Source: Chaenocephalus aceratus (lineage: Eukaryota; Chordata; Actinopteri; Perciformes; Channichthyidae). Taken from it: 64,000 bases of DNA. The translations under genes and the position numbers were made by a program. Below the pieces are notes generated by a model. The model ran no database searches, was not told where the DNA came from, and saw only the letters and a list, made by a program, of their open reading frames with translations. This document shows positions 25,810 to 34,842 of the stretch, piece by piece (position 1 is the stretch's first letter; every line of letters begins with the position of its first letter). The stretch lies in contig CM043787.1 of assembly GCA_023974075.1 (NCBI GenBank), forward strand, positions 34,257,718 through 34,321,717, written 5' to 3'.

Positions 25810-27421
25810 CAGTGGGGCAAAAAAGTATTTAGTCAGCCACCAATTGTGCAAATTCTCCCACTTAAAAATATGAGAGAGGCCTGTAATTTTCATCCTAGGT
25901 ATACCTCAACTATGAGACAAAATGAGAAAAAAAAAAATCCAGAAAATCACATTGTCTGATTTTGAAAGAATTTATTTGCAAATTATGGTGGAAAATAAGT
26001 ATTTGGTCAATAACAAAAGTTCATCTCAATACTTTGTTATACTGTATACCCTTTGTTGGCAATGACAGAGGTCAAACGTTTTCTGTAAGTCTTCACAAGG
26101 TTTTCACACACTGTTGCTGGTATTTTGGCCCATTCCTCCATGCAGATCTCCTCTAGAGCAGTGATGTTTTGGGGCTGTCGCTGGGCAACACGGACTTTCA
26201 ACTCCCTCCAAAGATTTTCTATGGGGTTGAGATCTGGAGACTGGCTAGGCCACTCCAGGACCTTGAAATGCTTCTTACGAAGCCACTCCTTCGTTGCCCG
26301 GGCGGTGTGTTTGGGATCATTGTCATGCTGAAAGACCCAGCCACGTTTCATATCCAATGCCCTTGCTGATGGAAGGAGGTTGTCACTCAAAATCTCACGA
26401 TACATGGCCTCATTCATTCTTTCCTTTACACGGATCAGTCGTCCTGGTCCCTTTGCAGAAAAACAGCCCCAAAGCATGATGTTTCCACCCCCATGTTTCA
26501 CAGTAGGTATGGTGTTCTTTGGATGCAACTCAGCATTCTTTCTCCTCCAAACACGTCTAGTTGAGTTTTTACCAAAAAGTTCTATTTTGGTTTCATCTGA
26601 CCATATGACATTCTCCCAATCCTCTTCTGGATCATCTAAATGCTCTCGAGCAAACTTCAGATGGGCCTGGACATGTACTGGCTTAAGCAGGGGGACACGT
26701 CTGGCACTGCAGGATTTGAGTCCCTGGCGGCGTAGTGTGTTACTGATGGTAGCCTTTGTTACTTTGGTCCCAGCTCTCTGCGGGTCATTGACTATAGGTC
26801 CCCCCGTGTGGTTCTGGGATTTTTGCTCACCGTTCTTGTGATCATTTTGACCCCACGAGGTGAGATCTTGCGTGGAGCCCCAGATCGAGGGAGATTATCA
26901 GTGGTCTTGTATGTCTTCCATTTTCTAATAATTGCTCCCACAGTTGATTTCTTCACACCAAGCTGCTTACCTATTGCAGATTTAGTCTTCCCAGCCTGGT
27001 GCAAGTCTACAATTTTGTTTCTGGTGTCCTTTGACAGCTCTTTGGTCTTGGCCATAGTGGAGTTTGGAGTGTGACTGTTTGAGGTTGTGGACAGGTGTCT
27101 TTTATACTGATAACGAGTTCAAAGAGGTGCCATTAATACAGTTAACGAGTGGAGGACAGAGGAGGCTCTTAAAGAAGAAGTTACAGGTCTGTGAGAGCCA
27201 GAAATCTTGTTTGTTTGTAGGTGACCAAATACTTATTTTACCGAGGAATTTACAAATTAATTCATTAAAAATCCTACAATGTGATTTCCTGGATTCTTTC
27301 TGCCCATTCTGTCTCTCATAGTTGAAGTGTACCTAGGATGAAAATTACAGGCCTCTCTCATCTTTTTAAGTGGGAGAACTTGCACAATTGGTGGCTGACT
27401 AAATACTTTTTTGCCCCACTG
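25810..27421 (-). mobile_element. Tc1-like DNA transposon, full length, inactive
   Basis: The element is 1612 bp with long terminal inverted repeats starting CAGTGGGGCAAAAAAGTAT at both ends; the inverted match continues for well over 100 bases with scattered differences. It is flanked by TA at 25808-25809 and 27422-27423, the Tc1/mariner target duplication. It sits in a CA/TA-rich microsatellite-like context. The transposase on the minus strand is split into two frames, so the copy is dead but could be mobilised in trans if a related transposase exists. Confidence 0.95.
26037..27055 (-). pseudogene. Tc1-like transposase, frameshifted
   Basis: The N-terminal part (27055 down to 26792) starts [20 protein letters not shown]. 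It carries the paired-type helix-turn-helix, with [20 protein letters not shown] as the recognition half and a GRPR-like hook at [11 protein letters not shown]. It ends at a stop just after TTRGDL, near 26795, where an indel has shifted the frame. The catalytic part reopens on the other side: WSDET near 26600 (first Asp), HDNDPKHTA (second Asp) and [11 protein letters not shown] (catalytic Glu), ending NKGYTV at 26037. All three catalytic residues survive. About 340 residues would be the normal length. Protein-level damage is limited to the middle. Confidence 0.92.
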
Positions 27422-27960
27422 TATGTATAAAATAACATCTCTACTGTATGATTGCATATATATCCAGGTCTGCCTGTGCCAACGAACACAAATAAAATCA
27501 TTTTTTCTCTCACATACAATTTCCTTAACCTCCAATGAATACAAAAATAATCTGGTGTTGCTGTAATGGCTGTCTGAGAGAGAGAGCCAGTGAATTAAAC
27601 CTAAGGCTCTAATGTAAAACAATGTATATACACTACGCAGGCCGATAGATCCTTCATTCCCTTAGCAATTTATCAGCAAATCCATTGTAGTTAAGACGTA
27701 TGAACCACAACAACCAAAGCCTAACTTTGGCACTCAATCAATTATCTGGTAAATAGTGATTATTTGCTAAAAATTGAAGGCATACAAGTGTACATTTGGG
27801 TTATCTACATATAATATTATAATATAACTGGTTAATAACAGTTAAAGTTATTCTTAATCTATTATTATAAATACATGACAATATGCAGTGAAATCCAGGT
27901 TGAGAGTTTTGACATAATGAAACTTTGAATTGCTTTTTAACATAATGAAATAATTATTAC

Positions 27961-28060
27961 CTGTATCTTTGCGTAGGTAGGGTGAGCCTTCAGGTCTTCA
28001 CATCTGTGCCCCACCTGGGTGCACTCTGCAAAGAGCACTTTTCTGGCATCACTGCTACAC
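27961..28060 (-). CDS. Exon of the minus-strand coiled-coil gene
   Basis: The minus-strand acceptor tgtgtgtgtctatccttcag precedes 100 bases and the donor gtaataat. After one base completing a split codon, the frame is open throughout: CSSDARKVLFAECTQVGHRC, then EDLKAHPTYAKIQ. The other two frames contain stops. Entry phase fits the exit of the exon-like segment at 29059-29122 in its stop-containing frame (AG|G = Arg). Residue pattern is amphipathic but less regular than 9814-9918. Unidentified. Confidence 0.4.
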
Positions 28061-29058
28061 CTGAAGGATAGACACACACATTGAGCACACATTGCTTAAA
28101 GGAAAAGTAAGTTTATTATAAAAATGCAAGAGTGCTTCAGTGTGGCCCATTTTATTGCATTATACTGTTTGTAAAAACATATCGTGTGGCTATATTAGTG
28201 CATATTGGCAAAGTATTGCTAATTGTTTTTTTCCCCTATAACAGAATTAAGAAAAAGTGTAAATATGTGGAAAGTTAATGGTGATTTGATCAAAAGTGTT
28301 GTTATTTAACAACATGTGCATGAGGGGTGATATTAACATTTAGAACCAAAACAGTAATAAATAAAAAATCTGAAATTAAATATACTGTACAATGGTTTGC
28401 AACAACAATTTCAAGTATTTAAGCACTGAAGCTTTGGTAGTCCAAACTCCTTCATAAGCACTCCTACCCTACAGAAAGTATTAACTGTTCAAGGAAATAT
28501 TTGACTTTCACCACACCTCTTAAGTAGTTTGCCACCTTGAAAAACAGTCTACAAGGTTATTATGCAGAGGTTTGGCCAAGGCATGCTTGTTAGGCTGACC
28601 TTGGATCTGTTTATTAAAGATTACTTTGACTGAATGGTTGCTGAATTCTGTGTTGTAGAGGGTCCTTCATAGATGACTCCTTTTTAAACCCATTTGTTAT
28701 GGCCATTTATCATTTAGTGAGAGTGAAAATCTGCAGAATACCTGCATCAGATTCAACAATTAGTAAAGCTAAGTTGTTATTAAATTACTAAATGTACTAT
28801 ATTAAATGTTTTAGTTATCTGCAATGCTCATCATTGTACGTGCTTATTTACACTAACAATATTAAAACTGTTCCTCACTTCCTTTGGAAGGCCTGGTCTG
28901 CCAGAGACAGTGCAGAAAGAAACTGAAACATGTCTGTCTTTGTGCATGTTTTTGTCTTACACAGTTGATATGTTTATCAATAAAACTGAAAATGCACTTA
29001 ACGTTACTTTATAACTTAATAAAAAGTATTGTGTTGGTCAAAATGTCACTAGACTGAC

Positions 29059-29122
29059 CTGAGCTCTCCACTCCAGCTTGCAGTCCATTTCATTAGTGCC
29101 TCCTTCTATGCCTCCAGATGCC
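29059..29122 (-). pseudogene. Exon-like segment, copy 1 (gene orientation)
   Basis: The minus strand gives an acceptor (tgccattttctcttcctcgacaaacggttaaag), 64 bases, and the donor gtcagt. Two frames matter. The frame that joins in phase to 27961-28060 reads HLEA, stop (TAG), then KEALMKWTASWSGELR. The frame without a stop reads GGIEGGTNEMDCKLEWRAQ but does not join in phase. The first is more coiled-coil-like around the stop. Either the exon is broken or it is not an exon. An inverted copy lies at 29765-29828. Confidence 0.3.
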
Positions 29123-29330
29123 CTTTAACCGTTTGTCGAGGAAGAGAAAATGGCACATTAGCCTCCAAGTTATACATTTACAAAACTCAAGTACAAGTAT
29201 TTGACACTTGACATGTTTATGTGACTGAATGCATTTGTGTTTCATTTATCTAATAGAATACAATATGAATTGAAAACAATTTACTGTCAATTCTTATTAA
29301 TTCTACATATAATAATAATAATCTAATGCT

Positions 29331-29491
29331 GGTGGGATGGATTATCTCGGCAAAGGAGAAGTGTTCACTATCACAGATTTTTTCAGATTTGTGAACAATA
29401 TTTGAGAGAAATGGTGTTTTAGATCTTTGAGTTCATCTCATGAAAAATGGGAGCAAAAACAAAAGTGTTGCATTTATATTTTTGTTCAGTG
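29331..29491. mobile_element. Solo terminus of a Tc1-like element (same family as 30394 and 37174)
   Basis: The 161 bp read GGTGGGATGGATTATCTCGG through to TATTTTTGTTCAGTG, then TA. This is the terminal inverted repeat ending at 29491, with the element interior on its left. It starts abruptly at 29331 exactly where arm b of the inverted duplication breaks off. It lacks the ttttgtgtatatagaaaa stretch found in the other two termini. Confidence 0.9.
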
Positions 29492-29764
29492 TAAGTTACA
29501 GTAGGAGGCTTTAACTCATAGATGTTTAAGCTTAAACTGTTGTGTATTTGTAGTTGTACAGCATTAGATTATTATTATATGTAGAATTAATAAGAATTGA
29601 CAGTAAATTGTTTTCAATTCATATTGTATTCTATTAGATAAATGAAACACAAATGCATTCAGTCACATAAACATGTCAAGTGTCAAATACTTGTACTTGA
29701 GTTTTGTAAATGTATAACTTGGAGGCTAATGTGCCATTTTCTCTTCCTCGACAAACGGTTAAAG

Positions 29765-29828
29765 GGCATCTGGAGGCATAGAAGGAGGCACTAATGAAAT
29801 GGACTGCAAGCTGGAGTGGAGAGCTCAG
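29765..29828 (+). pseudogene. Exon-like segment, copy 2 (inverted)
   Basis: This is the same 64 bases as at 29059-29122, now on the plus strand with donor gtcagt at 29829, including the TAG codon. Being in opposite orientation to the gene it cannot be spliced into the same transcript. If both copies are transcribed in one intron, the RNA could fold into a hairpin covering the exon copy. Confidence 0.3.
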
Positions 29829-30393
29829 GTCAGTCTAGTGACATTTTGACCAACACAATACCACACATATTGCAAAACACATTTTGTTTAAGAGTTGGTA
29901 CGGTGGAATCTGATCCACCATAGTGCATCCGCTCTTATATGTCAAGTTTCTTATCATTCTTAAACTTTATAAAGCCACAGTTGTTACTGTTGCATGTTTC
30001 TATAAGTAAAAACAGTACACATTTTGTAATGATTGTTTCGTTTTCCTTTACTACTATACCTGAATGATTATGGCCTGTGTAATAGAAGTAGAATATCTAC
30101 CCTATAATAAAGCAAAACCACATAATTGAATATGTAGAACTTTGCAGAACATTTATGTTAAGGTTATTATATTATGAACAGCCTATTACATTGTGCTTTT
30201 AGGTTTTAAATGTTTTTATTAAGTTATAAAGTAACGTTAAGTGCATTTTCAGTTTTATTGATAAACATATCAACTGTGTAAGACAAAAACATGCACAAAG
30301 ACAGACATGTTTCAGTTTCTTTCTGCACTGTCTCTGGCAGACCAGGCCTTCCAAAGGAAGTGAGGAACAGTTTTAATATTGTTAGTGTAAATA

Positions 30394-30712
30394 CACTGAA
30401 CAAAAATATAAATGCAACACTTTTGTTTTTGCTCCCATTTTTCATGAGATGAACTCAAAGATCTAAAACATTTTCTATATACACAAAATAACCATTTCTC
30501 TCAAATATTGTTCACAAATCTGAACAAATCTGTGATAGAGAGCACTTCTCCTTTGCCGAGATAATCCATCCCACCTCACAGGTGTGGCATATCAAGATGC
30601 TGATTAGACAGCATGATTATTGCACAGGTGTGCCTTAGGCTGGCCACAATAAAAGGCCACTCTAAAATGTTCAGTTTTATCACACAGCACAATGCCACAG
30701 ATGTCGCAAGTT
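30394..30712 (+). mobile_element. Tc1-like element, 5' end only
   Basis: Begins CACTGAACAAAAATATAAAT after TA (30392-30393). It runs through the terminal repeat and the 5' leader to the transposase start codon ATGCCACAGATGTCGCAAGTT at 30692-30712, then breaks off into the DIRS-type element. The same leader and start codon occur on the minus strand at 36918, so the two flanks of the retroelement are both 5' ends, in inverted orientation. Confidence 0.9.
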
Positions 30713-31149
30713 CTCATTCATAACACTCCGTTCGATGTCTCACTATGGACAAGCTTAACAGTCCACAGACTGAACCCAAATCCAAAACATTTTGGTCGAC
30801 GGGCGCTCGCCGGATACTCCTTCTGCTTCGCAAGAAGACGGTAATACTAACGCCAGTTAGTATTAAAATCGACCTCGCCGTTTCTTTCCCCAGAAAGTAA
30901 GGTAAGGTTTTGATTTTTCTCAAGCTAGCTACGCACCTGTTGCTAGCTAGCTTCCCTTTACTACCAACACCACGGTAGCGAGGACGCTTTTCTTTTTCTC
31001 TCTCACGGAGGAGAAAAGGATTAGAAGTATATTGACACACCAGTCAATATTCTTTGAGAACAAAGGACCCACACCGTCCCTTTTTCTCCGGATTAAGGAC
31101 GGGTTGGAAACACTTTTCTCTCAACGACGTACCTGTTCTTTTTTAATGC

Positions 31150-31240
31150 TTAATGTCTTTCATTTTTTGTTGTTGTTGTGTAAAGCACTTTGAATTGCCT
31201 TGCGTTGAAAAGTGCTCTATAAATAAACTTGCCTTGCCTT
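31150..31240 (+). mobile_element. L2/Rex1-like LINE 3' tail inserted in the DIRS leader
   Basis: The sequence TGTAAAGCACTTTGAATTGC...AAATAAACTTGCCTTGCCTT matches the 3' end of the LINE at 59533-59589 almost base for base, including the CTTGC tail. Only about 90 bp are present, so it is an extremely 5'-truncated insertion. It lies between the Tc1/DIRS junction and ORF1. Confidence 0.85.
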
Positions 31241-31424
31241 GTTACGAGCGGGTCCTCTCCACGCCACGAGGCGAACAAGATGGACGCCTCTCCCCCTCAC
31301 ACCAGAGGAGTCAGGGACTTGGAGGCTCGGTCATGCGGCTGCGGGTTGAAGATAGCAGGCACAGACTCACACCAGGTCTGCTCGGGCTGGAACACGTCCA
31401 GGAGGCTATCGACAACCCCGGCTC

Positions 31425-32900
31425 GTGCGGGCATTGTGCCCGTTTCACCCAAAGAGCCTCCACCGACGGCTAGCACACCAAGCTAGCTTGTTGGAACAGG
31501 ACTCCCTCATGTCCACTGATTCGCCGTTTGGCAATCAAGACACGGGGGCGTCCGCCGCAGAGACTGAGCCCCTCACTGTGTCGGTCTGGGGCTCACTAAC
31601 AGCGGCAGCTGCGGAACCGGGATCCCACGCCGTGTCAGGCCGGGACCCGGTGGCGGCAAGAGACGCGGGAACGGAGCCCCACGCCTCACCAGGCGGGAGC
31701 TCCCGGCGAGACCTCACCATGGTCTCGCCCGCGGAGGATGTCCTGGAATTAGACTACATGGAGGACGAAGAAGACACCTCTGAGTCCCTCCTGTCTGATT
31801 CGGATGAGCAAGAAGAAGATATCTTCATGTCATTGGCTCAAACGGCAAAGCCGGGAGCGATGGCTGCTCTCCCGGGCGATAGCACACCAGCTTCGCCCTG
31901 TCTGAGCATGGACCTGCAGGCCGCGAGTCAGTGCGCTGCGTCCAGGCTAGACATCCCGTGGCCCGAAATGGCCAAGGAGACCGCCAGGTCCCGTTACGAG
32001 GGGAAACATTCTCCCCAAGCAACGAGGACAAGGAGGCAACTCCTCCCGGTCTTCCCGGAGATGTTGGATGAGGTGTCGGTCTCGTGGAGGGACCGACCCT
32101 TTAGCAACAAGGCCCCAATCCAGGGCGCCTCTTCCCTAGACTGCGACGGTATGGAGAGGCTCGGCCTGCTCCGCATACCGCCGATGGAACTGCTGGTGGC
32201 AGCCCACCTCCTACCGAGGATGGGCCCGTCACCAAGCAGGAACCCCACGCTGCCAGCGAAGGTGGACCGTTTCCAGTCGACCATGACTGAACGGTCCTAC
32301 AGAGCCGCAGCGTTGTCCGCCAGGGCTCTGAACGTTTCCTCACTGCTAACCGCATACCAAGCGGAGCTCTGCGAGGATCTGTCAAGCAATCCTGGACCGG
32401 CCGTTCTGGACGAGTTGGCCGCGGTCACAGACATTTGTCTCCGTGTCCAACGCTGCGCCGTCCAGGCCACGGGCAAAACAATGGGGATCATGGTGGTGCA
32501 GGAAAGAGCTAGATGGCTCAACCTCACCAATCTCCCAGACCGGGAAAAGGAGGATGTGCTTGACATGCCCATCGTTCCCGAGGGGATTTTCGGCTCCGCT
32601 CTTGCCTCCATGCAAAGGAGATGCGAGTCGAAAAAGAAGGAGGACGAGGCCCTCCACCTCTGCTTCCCTCGAAGGGCCCAGCCGCTGCCTTCGCAGCGGC
32701 AGCCCTTCGTCCAAGCTGCCCCGAACCCTGCTCGGTTTAAAATACCGAAAACGCAGAGGTTGCAGTCCGCCCCGAGTCCCCAGCCCAGGCAGGGGACGAG
32801 GGCGAGCTGGCCTAGAAAATCTCCGGTTCCGGCTGCAGCCCAGGCGCAGCCAACCCAGAATTTCGGCCAGCAGTTGAGGAACAAGAAGCGAGCGGCGTGA
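31425..32900 (+). CDS. DIRS-type ORF1 (gag-like)
   Basis: A 491-codon frame; the true start is probably upstream but broken by frameshifts. Between 31279 and 31450 the family's Cys/His-rich start is scattered over three frames (CGCGLKIAGTDSHQVC; LLGLEHVQEAIDNPGSCGHC; HPKSLHRRLAHQASL). The intact part has an acidic stretch (VLELDYMEDEEDTSESLLS, about residues 105-125) and a conserved core (PTLPAKVDRFQSTMTERSYR; SSLLTAYQAELCEDLSSNPG) known from DIRS gag-like proteins. The basic, Gln/Pro-rich C-terminus suggests nucleic acid binding. The role is inferred from the family: assembly of the retroelement ribonucleoprotein. Confidence 0.75.
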   Translation: MRALCPFHPKSLHRRLAHQASLLEQDSLMSTDSPFGNQDTGASAAETEPLTVSVWGSLTAAAAEPGSHAVSGRDPVAARDAGTEPHASPGGSSRRDLTMVSPAEDVLELDYMEDEEDTSESLLSDSDEQEEDIFMSLAQTAKPGAMAALPGDSTPASPCLSMDLQAASQCAASRLDIPWPEMAKETARSRYEGKHSPQATRTRRQLLPVFPEMLDEVSVSWRDRPFSNKAPIQGASSLDCDGMERLGLLRIPPMELLVAAHLLPRMGPSPSRNPTLPAKVDRFQSTMTERSYRAAALSARALNVSSLLTAYQAELCEDLSSNPGPAVLDELAAVTDICLRVQRCAVQATGKTMGIMVVQERARWLNLTNLPDREKEDVLDMPIVPEGIFGSALASMQRRCESKKKEDEALHLCFPRRAQPLPSQRQPFVQAAPNPARFKIPKTQRLQSAPSPQPRQGTRASWPRKSPVPAAAQAQPTQNFGQQLRNKKRAA

Positions 32901-33200
32901 CAGCCCCTCCTTTTCCCCTCTGTGACAGAGCTGGAAGTCTACGGTTCCCCAGCTCTAAATGTGTTCCCGCCGCCTCGAGAGATGCCTCAACACCATCCTC
33001 AAGTCCGCATAAACACATGTCACACACTTATTGATTTTTCTGTCATAAAACATTTTCCGCTGACGCATCCAGGCTTCGAGCTAAGGGCGCAGCTCGAAAA
33101 AATGAAAAGAAAAACAATAAAAACAATAAACAGTCCGTCAACTGTTCCCCTTCTGAGAGCAGCTACGGCCTCTCTCAAAGGGCGGACAATTGACGGGTCT

Positions 33201-33785
33201 GTGAAGGCACCACCGTCACGCGCATGCGCAGTGCCGGCTGGGGTCGTGAAGGCACCACCGTCACGCGCATGCGCAGTGCCGGCTGGAGCTGTCAAGGCAC
33301 CACCGTCACGCGCATGCGCAGTGCCGGCTGGGGTCGTGAAGGCACCACCGTCACGCACATGCGCAGTGCCGGCTGGGGTCGTGAAGGCACCACCGTCACG
33401 CGCATGCGCAGTGCCGGCTGGAGCTGTAAAGGCACCACCGTCACGCGCATGCGCAGTGCCGGCTGGGGTTGTGAAGGCACCACCGTCACGCGCATGCGCA
33501 GTGCCGGCTGGGGTCGTGAAGGCACCACCGTCACGCGCATGCGCAGTGCCGGCTGGAGCTGTCAAGGCACCACCGTCACGCGCATGCGCAGTGCCGGCTG
33601 GGGTCGTGAAGGCACCACCGTCACGCACATGCGCAGTGCCGGCTGGGGTCGTGAAGGCACCACCGTCACGCGCATGCGCAGTGCCGGCTGGAGCTGTAAA
33701 GGCACCACCGTCACGCGCATGCGCAGTGCCGGCTGGGGTTGTGAAGGCACCACCGCCACACGCATGCGCTGTGCCGGTGGGGATT
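33201..33785 (+). repeat. 45-bp minisatellite, 13 units, 270-bp higher-order period
   Basis: Unit: GTGAAGGCACCACCGTCACG, CGCATGCGCAGTGCCGGCTG, GGGTC. Units differ at the spacer (ggggtcgtg, ggagctgtc, ggagctgta, ggggttgtg) and at one A/G (cgcacatgc in units 4 and 10). Unit order 2-7 is repeated as units 8-13, so a six-unit block was duplicated; unit 13 is degenerate. Because 45 is a multiple of three, open frames persist across the array; the frame joined to the RT region encodes VKAPPSRACAVPAG-type 15-residue repeats. The array lies just upstream of the reverse transcriptase domain. Confidence 0.97.
33219..33725. promoter_or_regulatory. Array of ten perfect NRF1 consensus sites
   Basis: The known NRF1 consensus is YGCGCAYGCGCR. 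CGCGCATGCGCA fits exactly at starts 33219, 33264, 33309, 33399, 33444, 33489, 33534, 33579, 33669 and 33714. At 33354 and 33624 a G-to-A change (CGCACATGCGCA) breaks the left half, and at 33759 the last unit is degenerate. Spacing is 45 bp throughout. NRF1 binds such palindromes as a dimer in CpG-rich promoters and is blocked by CpG methylation. Whether the array is bound in the fish is unknown; each site contains two or more CpGs. Confidence 0.6.
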
Positions 33786-33799
33786 GTCGAAATGGGGCA

Positions 33800-34842
33800 C
33801 CACAGTGCTCAGACACTGGAGGGCCCCATAACACAACAAATAGAGACTCAGAGGGGAAGAGACGTGACATCTCCACTGGCTCTAAGGAGCATGCAGTGGA
33901 AGATGCTCACATCATCTGCTTGGGTTTTCAAGACAGTAACACAGGGCTACAGACTCCAATTCGCTGTCACCCCCCCTCGCTTCTCGGGCATTCTGCATTC
34001 GCAGGCCCGAGGAGAGTCAGCCCATATTCTGGAGAGAGATTCTCTCACTCCTAGAAAAGAGGGCTATATCTATTGTACCCGCCGAGCAGAGTCAGGGCGG
34101 CTTCTATTCCAAGTACTTCCTCGTTCCCAAACGGGGAGGGAACGGAATTCGGCCAATACTTGATTTGAGGGCTCTGAACAAATATCTAAAAAGATATAAG
34201 TTCAGAATGCTCACTCACACATCTCTGCTGCGGCTCGTGCGACAAGACGACTGGTTTACATCAGTCGACCTGAAAGATGCGTATTTTCACATCCCAGTAT
34301 ATTACCCACACAGGAAATATCTGAGATTCGCATTTCAGGGGATCTGTTATGAATACAGAGTACTCCCCTTCGGTCTGTCTCTCAGTCCAAGGGTGTTTGT
34401 ACGATGTACGGAAGCCGCGATAGCCCCGTTGAGACAACAGGGTATTCGCCTGGCGACCTACCTGGACGACTGGCTGCTTCTCGCACAGTCGGAGCAGGAG
34501 GCTGTTACGCAGACAAATGTCCTCGTAAAGCACCTGCTCAACCTGGGTTTCATAATAAATACAGAGAAGAGCACGTTGTTCCCCGTGCAGACTATACTCT
34601 TCCTGGGTTTACGCCTGAACTCGGTGCCCTTTTCAGCTCGCTTGTCAGCGGAAAGAGTGAAAGCTTTCAGAGCTTGTCTCGCTCTTTTCCAGCTGCGCAA
34701 ACATGTTCTCTTCAGATCATGCCTGCGATTGCTGGGGCTCATGGCGTCAGCCATCCTGGTCGTACGACTGGGACGCTTACACATGAGGGAGTTTCAGCGC
34801 TGGGTGGCCGCCCTAAAACTAAACCCCGCGCGCGGAGAGTGA
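33800..34842 (+). pseudogene. DIRS-type reverse transcriptase, frameshifted
   Basis: The N-terminal extension (RSMQWKMLTSSAWVFKTVTQ, GYRLQFAVTPPRFSGI) lies in the frame that runs through the minisatellite. Near 34040 a one-base slip moves the reading to a second frame: REILSLLEKRAISIV, GGFYSKYFLVPKRGG, IRPILDLRALNKYL. That frame then holds the catalytic core: SVDLKDAYFHIPV (first Asp), VLPFGLSLSPRVF, and YLDDWLLL at 34459-34482 with the Asp pair of motif C. It stops at 34840-34842, where a second slip leads into RNase H. YLDD plus the RGYxLQF..PPRF start are typical of DIRS elements. The enzyme would copy element RNA into DNA. Confidence 0.85.

Larger units (their letters stand above)
28845..30393. 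repeat. Interrupted inverted duplication of host sequence
   Basis: Arm a (28845-29025, 181 bp) is repeated in reverse at 30213-30393 (181 bp), and arm b (29027-29330, 304 bp) in reverse at 29560-29860 (301 bp; the only length difference I see is one AAT unit). In the left copy a and b are adjacent; in the right copy a 352-bp segment (29861-30212) lies between them. The space between the arms is a 161-bp Tc1 terminus (29331-29491) plus 68 bp. The right copy is bounded at both sides by Tc1 ends at TA dinucleotides. Arm b contains an exon-like segment. Confidence 0.93.

Noticed and set aside
26380..27074. Plus-strand frames inside the Tc1-like element
   Set aside because: They are antisense shadows of the minus-strand transposase, whose motifs are clear.
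33020..33628. Long minus-strand open frame (Ala/Thr/Gly/Asp repeat)
   Set aside because: It is a by-product of the 45-bp repeat, which keeps several frames open; no start context or conserved domain.
33201..33785. CRISPR-like regular repeat array
   Set aside because: Units are directly adjacent 45-bp tandem copies without unique spacers, in a eukaryotic retroelement; it is a minisatellite.
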